The position numbers and the translations under genes were made by a program. Shown piece by piece: positions 34,834 through 47,113 of a stretch of 64,000 bases of DNA (its first letter is position 1; each line of letters begins with the position of its first letter). The stretch is from Thuidium tamariscinum. Its lineage: Eukaryota; Streptophyta; Bryopsida; Hypnales; Thuidiaceae. Under the pieces are notes generated by a model. The model saw only the letters and a program-made list of their open reading frames with translations. It did not search any database and was not told where the DNA came from. The DNA lies in NCBI GenBank assembly GCA_947034885.2, contig OX344758.2, positions 16,581,067-16,645,066 on the forward strand, read 5' to 3'.

Positions 34834-35430
34834 AAGCATCTTTAATTTTTGGTCAGAGCTGAAATTTAGTATTTGGAGTCTACACTTGATCAATTTTGTC
34901 AAGTTCAATCGAAGCTGGCTGCTATTCGGTAGAGATGAATAAGCTTATTCTATTTGTTCTGGTTGGAAAGTGACTGGAAAAGACGTTTTGCCAGAGGATT
35001 CATGCTCCTAGTTTGTGTGATACTTCAGATTTACGAAGTGAGCCCTCAACTTGGATAAAGGTACTGTGTGACTCTTGAGGTACAGTACAATTTTTGACTA
35101 TAAATCTTGGGTGAAGCATTTCTTCTGCCATGGCCCTACAAGCTCTTAGTGTTCTCGCAAGGTAGAACGCTTTGTTCTCTTTTACTTTTAAAATGATCGC
35201 CTTTTAGAGGCTCTGGAGTATGCAAGAGAGATACTGTCCCATTTGTTAATAAAGCAAAAGTAAGTCACATGAGACTTTTTCTTTTCTTTTCTTTTCTTTT
35301 TCCCTCGAATTCGTTGAGTACTTGTGTATCAGGCTATTATCTTTTTTGAGGACTTACAGGACTTTAGGGCTTCCATCGTTTGAGGTTTTCTTCAACCCTC
35401 TTTGAAGTCAAGCCGATTACAGATTGAAGC
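34834..35430. other. 3' flank of PEX11
   Basis: Contains a short pyrimidine microsatellite (TTTTC repeats at about 35280-35300). No gene seen. Confidence 0.45.
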
Positions 35431-35819
35431 ATGCCGGCAGTCGATGGAGAACTGGATATGGCTTCTTACGCAGACCGCTTGAAAGCTTTGCATGAAGACG
35501 TGAACCTCTTCAATCACGTGAAGTTCTTCATTCACGACCTTATTAGATTTGGAGACGACGCGGGTGCCCAACTCCGTCTCCTGCAAGATCCCAATGCCAA
35601 TTTCTACATGTCTACGCACGCTTGAAGAAGCTCTTCAATCAAGGATCGCCCGCAAGATGCTGCAAGCTGGCAGTGACTCCACACCGAGGTACGATATTTG
35701 CACCGCCCACGACTTGGCTCCCGTGTTGCAAGACGTGTTTGGTGTGAAGAAAGGCTTCCATGTTGAGCATGGTTTCAAAAGCTTGTTCAACAAGTTTGCC
35801 AAGAAACGACTGGGCTAGT
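35431..35819 (+). pseudogene. hypothetical gene, frameshifted
   Basis: The first frame starts MPAVDGELDMASYADRLKAL, contains NLFNHVKFFIHDLIRFGDD, and stops at 35623-35625. A second frame overlapping it continues with protein-like sequence (LEEALQSRIARKML, then HVEHGFKSLFNKFAKKRLG) to a stop at 35817-35819. A one-base shift near 35610-35625 would unite them into about 129 residues. I do not recognise the family. It could be a decayed short gene, a gene fragment, or a real gene with a sequencing error. Confidence 0.4.
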
Positions 35820-37523
35820 GGAGCAATCTCATGAATTAGGATCCAATACGAGAGATGCATGGTGTAGTCCTCTAGTGGGGTAGCCACTCGTTCTAGTGGA
35901 CCAATGTGGTATTGTAAAAATTCTTTCAGTTTGAGTAGCCTAGAAAACGAGAAATCGCTTCAATCGGAAATTGAAATTGTTATTGAATCAACGTATTATC
36001 CATCATAGGAGTGAAGTAGCATGCACGCACTAGAGGTGGGTGCGTTTTGTTTGTCCCATTAGAATATGTGATTCTCAAATGCAATTTGAAGTCTCCATGT
36101 AAGGCGTAGTATTTTCTGGACATGATTTTCGGGGCCAGAATTGCAGGGCCCCGAAGTGTAACGAAATAGCGAAAAGTTGCCAGCTCCAGTAGTTCCTACT
36201 GCAGTGCGCAGTTCTAAAGTAACTTATAAATTACAAGATAAACATTTTTAAAAACCAGTGCTGAGGTCGATGTGACTATCTTATGTTTTGATATTTTTAT
36301 TCTCTCAATTCACAATTCGCCAACCCACACGGTGTTTAAGTTTCTACTCTCAATATCCTTTGGCGTACATTTAGAATTAATCACCACGATCATCAAAATG
36401 ATAAGAAAATGATTGTGATTCAAACGTTGCTTCCAAGAATTACCACGTATTGTAATGCGATTGAGATGACTCAATACTAACACATGCATGAGCAGATGTC
36501 TAATCTAATACTGCAGGCTACAAGAAGGAATCGGATACCCGCCGAATGAGATACAATAAGAACAACCTCTCTTCAGCAACAATATCAATTCTAGCCTCCT
36601 GACCACTGTTTGCTCAAAGACAGCTCTGCAAACCACCAAAACAAATTGTTCAGAACCGTCCGCTTGAGTTGCACAGCACTATATTAACCATTCATTAATT
36701 GTGTGATGTCACAGAAGGCCAAAAAGATGGAAACCTCTCAAATTATGAAAGGTACGCTTTAGCTATATTTCAACCTTCTCAGGTCCTAATGATACTTCTC
36801 TCCTAAGCAGCCAGATAATAGCAGTAATACCAGTCTCCTACATACAATCAAACCTCTTTAATTGCGCTGCCTCAATGGGACAAATAGGTTCACATCACAT
36901 GCTGTAAAGATTCTTAGAATATACTCAGAGTGAGCAATCACAGTATGTAGAATTAGAGAGGGTAGATACATACTCTCATGTAAAAGAGAATGCGGAGAGT
37001 TAGCCAAAGAGAATTGCCTTGGCACTAACCTCAACTGATGCACCTTCTCAACCTCTGAAGCTTCATGAACACCGCTCCAACATTGAATTGATGGGTTTAG
37101 GGTTAGGGTTTGGAATTTAGGGTTTAATGAGCAAACCCAGAGCCTCATTTCTAACAGTACGGGTTGCAACAAGTTCGTGTGGTTGCCTTGATGGTGGCTT
37201 CTTGAGTCCACTCAGACAGGTCCTCCTACGCCCCTTAATCTACCCCTCCACATTTTACATTTTACAATTCTATCTAGAAACAAGCTCCTCGTCATTACCC
37301 GTTTTAAAAAATTCTTAGCAAACGGTGTCACTTTCTAGTCAGCCAAATTGGAGAAGGTGACATAACCGAACTCAGCTACTTGTTGTGGACCCTCCAACGG
37401 ACCCAAAAGTGAGATCTCAACATCTACAACTGCCAAACCGGTTGTCCGATCACTGACTCAAGACTCAACTTGTTATTTTGTCCAGATCAGGCAATTTGCA
37501 AAACCAAAGACTCGTCGTCGTTG
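35820..37523. other. intergenic, no gene seen
   Basis: AT-rich, with one interstitial telomere-like patch (37092-37127). It presumably includes the 3' untranslated region of the minus-strand gene that follows. Confidence 0.45.
37092..37127 (+). repeat. interstitial telomere-like repeat
   Basis: GGGTTTAGGGTTAGGGTTTGG followed by ATTTAGGGTTTA: four imperfect units of the plant telomere sequence TTTAGGG. Confidence 0.7.
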
Positions 37524-39648
37524 TCATCGGGCCATCCGAGATAAAATCAGGAGCCCCACAGCTGCCAAACAGACCCCCCACAACGCAATGGCGAGAAACA
37601 GGAACGAGGAGGCTTCGTCTGCCAACTTGAACATCTTCTGAGTCTTCTTCAAGACTTTGTCCATGAGAGGGGCCAGAGCAGCAGCAGCAGCTAAACGCAG
37701 CGGCCTCGTGAAATTGTTCCCTGTCCACATTGATACCATCCCCTGCCATCATTTGAAAAGCACATTTTTAATTTCTAAGGAGAAAAACAAGGGATGAAAA
37801 CGTATCTTTGCACAGTGCTCATGGATAGATGGCAAGCAGATTCATACTTAGCGGTAAGGTAACTAACCCCTACTCACAGGAGAAAAAAAAGACTTACGCC
37901 AAGACAAGCTTTGAGGTTATTGACAGGGTTCTGTCCTGTCTTCTCAAAAGCTAGAAATGCAATGAAGAAGAAAGCGGTGTACGTGATGCCGTTGAATAGG
38001 CCATAAGCAAGCAAACCGGCCCGCCCCAATTTGGCAATTTTTTCCTTCAAATCTCCAGCGTTCATCTGCGCAACACATTTGTTTACGGAAAGTCAGTAAT
38101 AATATGATTGGTGAAACAAAAAGAAAATTTAAAACCCACATCACATTCTTCTCCAACCTCATTCTAAAACCTGGACTTTACAAGGCATTCGTAAATACAC
38201 ATAGTTGACACGTTTCAACCCTAATTTTCACCTTGGGTGCCACTTTGAACTCATAGATGAGGAAAAGTAATAATTCAATGGTGTACAATCCTACCCCCAC
38301 TACACCAATTGCACCCCCACGAATTTAAATTTTCAGTAAAAGTAGTGGTTGAAGGTACCACACAATATGAGAGAAGAAGGCGACAAGATGAAATCAATGC
38401 ACCCCACTTTCAATTTGCATTTACATTTGGGTCTCTTAAAAACGAGTGAAATTCGATGATTCCATGGAATATAATCTGTTTACAGCAAACTGATGATTGT
38501 ACCCCCCACGAAATCAACTCTTTTAAGCAAATTTAGCATTGACGTTGCGTACTATAATTTACAAAATTTGGAAAGATGAAAGTGAGGGTACAATTCGAAA
38601 TGCGACCTAAATCTGAGTTTCAAGAGATTCTCGTAACCCTGGACATGCACTAATATGACAACAGCAGCGTTGGTAGCGAATCAAACCTGCCAGTTCTTCC
38701 AAAAGGATGTGTTCACACTCTTGGTCGAATCCTGGTTTCAGCAACAGTTCCAAACAACAAATTCCAATAAATTCAATAGAAACTACATCTTATGTTACCG
38801 ACACTGCACACATTTTGAAATCCTAAAGCTACCGTCGTAACGTAAGGAGACATAAATCACTGTTTTTGCCGACATAGTTACCGACTGCCTTCACGGATTC
38901 GTTTCGGCCGCACAAACGACTCGCAAGTCCAAGAGAATTCTGGCTTACGAAATAGAGCTCTAACGACAAACCCCTGAAACCCTAAAGAACTAAGGATTCA
39001 TGACCTGAAAATGATCAATTCAATTGACCAAATTGTGATAAAATGCAATTCAAATAGCGCGAGAATCATCAGTTTCCTAGAGCCAAAGAAAAAAGGATTG
39101 CATGAGTTCGTCAAAAAGTATCAAAATTGAACAGAAAATGGCACCCAAAATGATGTACTCCATACAAAGGATGCAATTTCGGCCTCTTGGTCCTTTAGGG
39201 TTTAACCTTCCTACGATTCTCTTCGTGCAAATTCTTCAAAACAAACGAACAAGGATTGATTACTGCAACCCAGGGGATCCACTTTCGACCTCTTGGTCCA
39301 TTAGGGTTTACCCTCCCTGCAATTTCTCTGATTGCAAATTCTTCAAAATCAAATGAACTAGGATGGAAAATTGCAACGCACCTCCTGTTCCTCCGTAGGC
39401 TCAGCAGAAGAACAATCGCCTGACGCCGAAGCAGATAAAGCCCAGATTTGACTCCCTGTCGTTCTCTTATTACCAGAATGGCCAATTCTCATAACACTTG
39501 CTCGCCCTCTCAAACGGACCATCTCCAACCCAGAACAGAGCGACGACGACGGAGAACGGAAGCCACCATCGCAAGACCCAAATGGACGAGCCCCAATTGA
39601 ACTCGCAAGCATAAGCGCCATAGCTGGAGACCAAGAAAGCAACAACAT
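37524..39648 (-). CDS. plastid-targeted membrane protein of unknown function
   Basis: Three exons (39648-39382, 38065-37898, 37742-37524), all phase 0, 217 residues. The first exon is Ser/Arg-rich with few acids before SSAEPTEEQE, like a plastid transit peptide; Met at 39621 is an alternative start. The mature part contains LKEKIAKLGRAGLLAYGLFN, a first membrane segment (GITYTAFFFIAFLAF), WTGNNFTRPLRLAAAAALAP, a short amphipathic segment (DKVLKKTQKMFKLAD), and a C-terminal membrane segment ending LILSRMAR. I recall similar uncharacterised proteins throughout land plants, but I cannot give a family name or function. It faces the ALKBH gene head to head. Confidence 0.75.
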
Positions 39649-40433
39649 AAGGTAGGCTGTCGTAAGACCAACCGTGAACCAATTCGTGTTAGAAGACTAA
39701 CACGAACATTTCGCAGACAGAGCTCAATGGTAGTATTGTACTACAGACAACAGTAACGTCTCCCCCAAGCGAGCTTTCGCTGTATTCGCACATCTTCTTC
39801 TCGTCACAATCACCTTCACGCCATTGTGTAACGTGCAGTACACATAAACCTCAATTACTGGGTCATTTGCTTATTTAAGTCATCGAAATAAGTCGAGAAT
39901 CAGATGAAACTTATTGATGCATTTCTCGGAATTTTGTTTCGGGAATTCGGAGATGAGGCCTCTGATCCGAATCGGCGCCACTGGAATTTCTGCTCCGAAG
40001 TTTCCTCTGTTCCGGGATTCTTGCAAGCATCTGGAAAAGCTTCAATTGTTATTCGACACCTGGCTGATGGTGGAGCCCCAGATAACGGATGAATGCCAAT
40101 TGGCAATGTCCAGCACATTAATGTAGCGCCGCCATGAAGAAACTGTAACTGAATTCTTGAATGCGGAACAGAGATACCGGTAGAAGAGAAGCAGAAGGGC
40201 AGCCCTCTGGTTCGGTGCCAATTGAGGTCGATTTGACAAAATTTCTAGAATTCCAGGCTTTCCTTTTCAGTTACACTGCGTGCGGAGAATTGCGCGCAAC
40301 TCATGCTCTAGATTTGAAGAGCGACATTGGATTTCAACGATACACTTGTCAGCTTACGGCAATTGTGGACTCTTCCGCAGTAGGAAGCGCTTGAAGAATA
40401 ATTTCTTTTTCGTCTCTTGTGAGGACCGCTGTG
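39649..40433. promoter_or_regulatory. bidirectional promoter region
   Basis: 785 bases between the divergent starts of the plastid membrane protein gene and the ALKBH gene. Short upstream open frames are present, but no specific element can be assigned. Confidence 0.45.
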
Positions 40434-41462
40434 ATGGCCGCTGCGAGGAGCCCGAACCAGATTATGGCTTTATTCGCTCGAAAGAAGCAGAAATTGTCCT
40501 CGCCGCCTCCGGGGGAGCCCGCTGAAATTCCTGTCACTACTACCGCATCATCCCAAGCGGTAGACGAAGAAATTCTAGGTCAAGTGGCGGAGTCTCCAGT
40601 ACAGACGTACTCCACTCACCCGACTTACCCCTTTCCAATTGCAGACCTGCCTTCACCACAGCAACGATCATTATTAGCTCCCGCATCGACGCCGAGGGTG
40701 ATCAAGAAAGGTGACCTCGACCTTCTCTACTTCCAGCCGTTTCTAAAAAATTCCACGGCCAGCGACTTCTACAAGCATTTGCTGGAGTCTCTGCCGTGGT
40801 ACAAAGTCATGTATCTCGCGAGAGGGATGACGATCAACACGCCGCGCTACACCACCGTCTTCGGCCTCGACGAAACTGCAATGTGGGATCCAGACCAACT
40901 TGACGAAATTAGGGGTTCAGTTGCAGGGGTTAGGGTTTTATCTGCAATGTCCAAGCAACCCGTGCCCGCGAATGTCTACCATTCACCGCCGCGACCGATT
41001 CCTCGCTGCTTGCATAAGCTCAAGAGATGCGTGGAGGATGCGACGGGGGAGAGCTACAACTTCGTGTTGGTGAATTTTTACGCCGACGGCTCGCACTCGA
41101 TCTCGCCCCACGCGGACGACGAGTCGTTCCTGGGGCAGAACCCTTGCGTCGCGTCGCTCAGCTTAGGCGGCACTCGTGACTTCGTCATGAAGCACAAGAC
41201 GAAGAAGGAGATGAGCAGTGAGAAGTTTGCGTTGCGGAATGGAGATATGGTGGTGATGCGCGGGACGACGATGGCGAATTGGCTACACAGCGTGCCCAAG
41301 CGCGTCGGGAAGACGCAAGCGACGTCACCGAGAATCAATATCACGTTTCGAAAGGTTATCAATGCCAAGGGAAGCAACAATTACGCGCATTACAATGTGG
41401 GAAGCGGGCCTGTGCACCGATTTGTGCAGGGGTCCATGGTGCCCATTGCCTCCGAAGATTAG
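40434..41462 (+). CDS. AlkB-type Fe(II)/2-oxoglutarate dioxygenase, ALKBH2/3-like DNA repair demethylase
   Basis: Intronless, 342 residues; first ATG in GTGATGGCC. The family removes alkyl groups from DNA bases by oxidation. The catalytic set is complete: iron ligands His226 and Asp228 (in ISPHADDESF) and His285 (in WLHSVPKR), and the 2-oxoglutarate-binding arginines Arg300 and Arg306 in RINITFR. NFVLVNFYADGS precedes the first ligand, and SLGGTRDFVMKHK follows it, as in human ALKBH2. Residues 1-100 are poorly conserved and low in complexity. A NQIMALFARKK segment near the N-terminus is only loosely reminiscent of a PCNA-binding motif. Nuclear localisation is likely. It is followed by tandem repeats in its 3' flank. 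Confidence 0.9.
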   Translation: MAAARSPNQIMALFARKKQKLSSPPPGEPAEIPVTTTASSQAVDEEILGQVAESPVQTYSTHPTYPFPIADLPSPQQRSLLAPASTPRVIKKGDLDLLYFQPFLKNSTASDFYKHLLESLPWYKVMYLARGMTINTPRYTTVFGLDETAMWDPDQLDEIRGSVAGVRVLSAMSKQPVPANVYHSPPRPIPRCLHKLKRCVEDATGESYNFVLVNFYADGSHSISPHADDESFLGQNPCVASLSLGGTRDFVMKHKTKKEMSSEKFALRNGDMVVMRGTTMANWLHSVPKRVGKTQATSPRINITFRKVINAKGSNNYAHYNVGSGPVHRFVQGSMVPIASED

Positions 41463-41512
41463 CACCATCTCGGGATCCGTCTTTGCTTCTGCTTTGAGTT
41501 CTGCAACCCGAC

Positions 41513-42385
41513 GAGCTTCAGTCTATTAAATCCGGTTGTACAAATATGTTTAGGGCTTACAGATCCTTCTTGTGATTGCTTTATACAACTTGTTGGCGAG
41601 GACATGTCGCACTTCGGAGGATGTGTCTTTGAATGAAGGTGGGTTTGTGGATCCATTGGAATCTGTTGACGCGTCTGCTTTGGGCTCTACAAGCAGGAAG
41701 ACGAGGAAGAGGAGTTGATGAGCTCCAGTTCACAGAATCCAGCAACAGTATTCTGAGTGTTGTACAGACGCGTTTTGAGTTCAGGGTTTCTTCCTGTGCC
41801 TGCTTGCAAGGACATTGCTGCATTTCAGAGGATGTACAGCTTTGCGAGTGAGGGTTGCTGTTGAACCATGCGACCCGGAAGACGAAGAGGAAAACCTCTT
41901 GAGCTCTTGTCCATTAAATCTAGCAAGCAGCAATCCTGTTGCTGTTCAAATGTTGGTGCTTCCTGTGACTATCTGCTAGAGATTATTGCTGAGGACATTG
42001 TTGCACTTTGGAGGACGAATCTTTGAGAATGAAGGTGGTTGTTGTTCTCTGCGACCCCGGAAGATGAGGAAGAAGAATTGCTGAGCTCCAGTCAATTGAA
42101 TCCAGCAGCAACATTGCAGTTATTGTACAAAGTGTTCAGGGATTTGGGTTTACTGTGCAAGCTGGAAGAAGAAAAATCTCCAGTCAATTAAAATTCAGCA
42201 GCAGATTCCGGTTATTTTACAAATGTCCCTTCGGTTACAAATGTGCCTAAGCTTCAGGGTTCAGGGTTTAGAGTGAAGGTTGTTGTTGACCTTTGAGAAG
42301 AGGTTGAAAAATTGATGAGCTTCACGCAATTGAATCCAGCACTTAGCTTAGCTTAGTCCCGTTTTTGTACAAACTTTGGCATCAC
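41513..42385 (+). repeat. five diverged tandem units (181-234 bp) downstream of the ALKBH gene
   Basis: Unit starts at 41513, 41720, 41901, 42083 and 42317, each opening with GAGCT(C/T). Shared blocks are TTGAATCCAGCA, TTGTACAAA, GAGGACAT(T)G...GCACTTTGGAGGA, GAATGAAGGT and GGAAGA(C/T)GAGGAAGA. The array begins about 50 bases after the stop codon, so it may lie in the 3' untranslated region. Confidence 0.8.
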
Positions 42386-45179
42386 CTCCATTCCGGTACA
42401 GTACAAGTTTTCTTTTCAATTTCTTCCTATTCAAAATTTATTACCCGTGCTTTGCATTGCCTTCCTAGTTCGAGACTCAAGCAGGTTTGGTGATATATCA
42501 CCGAAGCATGTAACTGCTAATATTAGGAATTGAGACATGCGGCGCTTTGTTAGATGCCATTCCAGACTTTGCATGAGAGGTTGTGTTGCGAGTCTTGCAA
42601 GTTTCAAGTTAGGAGAGCTGGTGTAGATGCATCTCATGAAGGGCACGGATTTCAAAGTGGAAGTAGGAGGTCCATAAACCGACCATGGAGCTGAATTTTG
42701 CGGAGGTGAAACATCGTGAAGTATTTTAGTAAATTTTCGTTGAAAGACGAGCGGAATACTAGGCATCTAACCCAAGTTGTTTCATATTTTTCAGAGCTTC
42801 ATGAAATTAGTTACAAATTTTTGAAGTTAAAAAAAAGTGGAACCCAAGTTGTTTCATATTTTTCAGAGCTTCATGAAATTAGTTACAAATTTTTGAAGTT
42901 AAAAAAAGATGTCAATTGTGGTCATAAAAAAGGACCACTTTTTGAAATGTGCAGATTTGGTACACTGAAGAAAGCAAAATGTACCTCCAAGGCATGTTTG
43001 CCTTTAATGTTAGGTCATAGTTTGAGCCTCCACTACTTAATTAGATTGTTTATAGCCAATCCAAGAGTGTGGGTACCATGTTGTTGAAATTCTAATTGTT
43101 GGTCATTATGTAATGGCTTTATAGATGTAACAATATGTAACGCTCCTTTCAAATTATAGAAATCTTCATTTTTTGAAAATATAGTTGATTCCAATCCAAA
43201 TTCTTTTTTTGTTTTTGAGAAAGTACAAAGAAGGCAATCATTTAAAATTCAGTGAAGCATTATATTCCTATTTCATCTATATTTTGAAGAGAAATGAAAA
43301 TCTTTGGTGAAAAAAGTTTACTTTTATCTAGTGAAAAGTAGAAATTTATTTGAAATGGTACAATCTAGCACCATGGTGCTAAAAATAAGAACTAGTTGTT
43401 TTGTAAAACTTGGTAAGTTTTTTCATAATTATCTCTCTAAGTTGTGTGGCATTCTATTCCTTACCTATTGCCATTTCACATTTCAATTAAGTAGGCTTTG
43501 TAGATTCTAAACACCACTTGTGGGACTACTACACCAAGTTCTTGAATAAAACTATGCTAACATTTTATACATATCAAGTGAAAAAAAACTTGAAGTGTGT
43601 CATCTAGAAATTCAAGCATTCTGTTGGATAAATGAAAAAAATTGAACAAATATAAATATGGCGTTGAAGCATTTAGTTCATTGTCCAATATATAGACTTA
43701 GGACTATACAAGTTGATCACCTCAGTCCCATGTGTTTTTGTTGGTACATTGTATTTCCACACACTATTTTTGTAGCATGATTCATTTGAAAATATACTAC
43801 ATTTCGTGGTGGTAGTTGGTTGTTATGGTTGTTACTATAATCTTGTATAAGTCACCTTATACCAATTCTTTAATCCTCTAATGTGGCCACTCTATAAAAT
43901 CTTTAATTTTGATATGTCGTAGCATATGTGTTATTTATCAAAATTGTCTATGTAATGATTTGACCTTTGTTTCTTAAATTTGAAATATATATTTTATAGA
44001 TGTCAACAAGTTAATCTTTTAACCTTGGAGCACTTCAACCTCTAATTTCTAGATGATGAACACATTGATAGTTGCTTTTCTTTTTGAGACCTGCTTGGAT
44101 GAAAGTCATCCTAATTTTTAGAGATTCTTTATGAAGTTGTTGTCCTATCTAAAGGTAGGATTTGGTGTTACTAGAGTTTATAATTTTCTAGAATTACAAA
44201 TGTGGAAGTATGTCAAGTGTCTGACTTGCATTGACTCTAGTTCAAAACCAGACTTGCAAAAATGAAGTCATAGATCTCAAAAACACAAAATTTCAAAAAA
44301 ATCATCATATCAAGATAACCTCATTTCAAACCCACTCCAACAAATTTTATTTAGAATTTTTTTTTAAAATTCTTGTAATTGAATTTCAAAGGAATTTTAA
44401 AATTTTCCTTTCAGAATTTAGAGAAAAATATTGGTGATAGCATTGGGGAATCTACCCATATGGATGGAATCCAAAACTCAAAAATCTACAACTTTTGTTT
44501 GTATCACAATTCCAAAATATTCTTCCAAATAGTACTTTATAATAATTTTTTTCAAAACATCAATTTTGGAAATGATTCAATTAAGATGCTTAGAAATTAA
44601 CTCCCAAATCTTTTATTTTTATTTTTATTTTTATTTTACTCCCATCTCTTTGAAAAATATATCCCTTACATCCAATCAATATAACATTCTTTCAAAGCTC
44701 ACTCAACCCACATACCTTAAGATCCTAAAAAGGAAATTATCATTCATTTTCCAAATATCAAATATGATAGACAGGTGGATAAATTAAATTGAGGACTTAT
44801 GGTGTAAGCACTTGTGAAAACTAGGTGAATTACCCTAGGTATGCAACTCCTATATTATATGGCCTTGATTATAATTACTTTTTATACATTTTTATCTATT
44901 CTCAAAGCATATAATTTGTTCTAATGTAAGAAATTATTGTAACCCTTTTAACAAGGAATCCAAAAATGGCTTTATAAATATATATAAATATATATAATGA
45001 ATATTTTTTTGGACAATAATAGCATTAAAAATCTAATTTTATGAATTTTTTTAATACATGTATTATAGATTGAGCTACCCAACTTTTGGGGCCTTTTAAT
45101 AAAAAAATTAATTTTAATTGGAGAGAAATTTTTGTATAGATTTTTAAAAACTCATTAGAGGATTTTTGAGGCCATTGGA
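42386..45179. other. AT-rich intergenic region
   Basis: No gene seen. Contains a recent 72 bp tandem duplication (listed separately) and a TTTTTA microsatellite at about 44607-44637. Confidence 0.45.
42769..42911 (+). repeat. 72 bp tandem duplication
   Basis: 42769-42840 and 42841-42911 are identical apart from the length of an A run. It is therefore a recent event. Confidence 0.9.
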
Positions 45180-45450
45180 AGACTACAAGTTCTTGGACTG
45201 TAGGAACGCAGTTTCTACCACGTGAACAGAAATCCGATGTAATTGAGAGTGCCACATCATTAATTTATTTAGTTTTTGAAAAAAAATTTGGGGCCTTTTT
45301 TCATATTTTAGGACCCAAATTCATTCATTTATTTATTTAGGATAAATGCTGGCCTAACAACAACCAGCAGTTATGGGAACAATTTTGGAGAACAACCCCG
45401 AAACGGCCCTTTGGAGGCCTCAAATCCCCTCTAATGTGCATAGGTGTTTT
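45180..45450 (+). repeat. dispersed repeat, fourth family, copy 1
   Basis: It aligns to the minus strand of 56820-57100: CTGTAGGAAC, TGCCA...TCATT, TTTAGG(A/C)CC, then ACGGCCC/ATGGCCC and GGAGGCCTCAAAT/CAGGCCTCAAAT. No coding capacity. Confidence 0.55.
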
Positions 45451-45532
45451 AATTATTCATATATTGTGAGTTTTTAGAATGTATGTAATGCAACATTTTC
45501 TATATATAATTTTCTTTTAATTAGGCCTTGAT

Positions 45533-45662
45533 CTAAAATGGCTTAGAATGGCTTAGAATGGCTTAAAATGGCTTAAAATGGCTTATAAAATGGCTTAGAG
45601 AATGGCTTTTGGTCTTTTTAATTTGATATAATTTTAACAAAAGCCATTCTCTAAGCCATTTT
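45533..45662. repeat. AATGGCTTAG short tandem repeat ending in a perfect 24 bp inverted repeat
   Basis: Six to seven units of about 11 bases (AATGGCTTAGA/AAATGGCTTA) run from 45533 to 45610. The last 24 bases (45587-45610) are exactly complementary, inverted, to 45639-45662, with a 28 base loop. Transcription would give a stable hairpin. Confidence 0.9.
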
Positions 45663-47113
45663 AATGCCAATGACCCCTGTATATAATACAAGAGTTACGT
45701 ACCTGAGGAACTACCCAGCACATCATGGAAGATCAAACGACCCTACGATTATAATTAAGAATGTTATGAATACAATGAAAGGTTGCTTTTTTGAAGATTA
45801 AAGTATTACTAATCACAACAAAAGTGAAAAGTTAATTAACCATAACCTTAATAGAATTAATTGCAAGACAAGTGACATAGATGAGAAGGGGCACAATCAT
45901 TTTCTCTTGCATAACGCATAGGTCCTTTAGCATTATAGGGCACTACTTTCTAAGCCCTTGATTGACCATAGTTTGACCAAGGTCCAACAAATCAGCACAA
46001 AGCTTATGTCCAATAATGTGAGAGGATGAGAAACAACACGCCCTTGCCTCTCCTGAGGCTCAACAGTCAACATGTTATTTCTCATAATGCCACAATGAAG
46101 CTCACGGCCTTTCTTATTACCTGCTTCAAATCCTCACCTGGAAGGCCCCTGTTCGTCATCTTAAATACGGACTTTGAGGCGCTCTCATTTGAACTTTACT
46201 GAATAATAGCAAAATACGCAGTATCTGTAATTGCCTCAATGAGTCAATGTTAGAATATTGATAGGAGGAATGTAAGGCGATGACTGCAGAAAGCGCACAT
46301 ATTCAATGAAATGATTCACCCAAAAATTGCTGGATCCTTCGTGAAGTTATCATCAGTAGGATTTTGTTCTGTTCTGGTGGTACTAAAGTCTCCTGTCTCT
46401 CCATTCTTGAGAATCTCCTCCAAGACCTTCGCAAAGAGAATCAAGAGTCTTTCTGCACAGCCTCCTGAACTCAAGCTAAAAAGTAATGCCAATATTAGCA
46501 CTTCTTTACTCAATCTAAACATGCACTCTACAGTGGGCTATCAAGCTATTGCTATTGTGGAAAAATGAAAAACTTGGTACTATGACTATGAACAACCTCC
46601 CCAAATGCTTTAGAATGTTACATCTGATGCCAGAAAGCAAACAGGACTCAATATTTGGCTGGTGGGAAGGAAAATCTACAGGCTTTCGATACGCGTGCAT
46701 TTGACTGGTGCCGGATTATCAAATTGATCAGTTGAACAATGTCTCTGCCTTCTGTAACATTGGAGGCACGAGCCAGTCGAGCGTCTCCATCTCACCCAAT
46801 GACTTCGCGACTCCCAGCTTCAATGTTTCTGAATCTGTTGCAATCACAATTAAGCTTGAAATCAGATTCTCTGCATGCTAAAGTCAAAGCCATGCTGTAT
46901 AATGCCAGATCTGGGGTTCAGTGCCTCATTGGCTGGTCAGAAGTGAATAATAGCCCGTAATTTTTCTCCTCGTCCCGGACTCTAATACAAACCAAAAAGC
47001 ACAAACTTGGACAGTCTCAATTGCTTTGAGCAACTTGACATTATGTCCAATAATACTCTCGAGCCTCAAGGATCTTAAGCATTATTAGTCCATAACTCTT
47101 TCTTCTGAATGTG
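45663..47113. other. region downstream of the LMW-phosphatase-like gene
   Basis: Less AT-rich than the preceding tract, perhaps the 3' flank of the minus-strand gene. Short open frames on both strands (such as 46316-46522 minus and 46739-46960 plus) show no family I recognise and no supporting splice pattern. Confidence 0.35.

Noticed and set aside
40434-40500. PCNA-interacting motif at the ALKBH N-terminus (NQIMALFARKK)
   Set aside because: The spacing of Q, hydrophobic and aromatic residues does not fit the PIP-box or APIM consensus well enough to claim.
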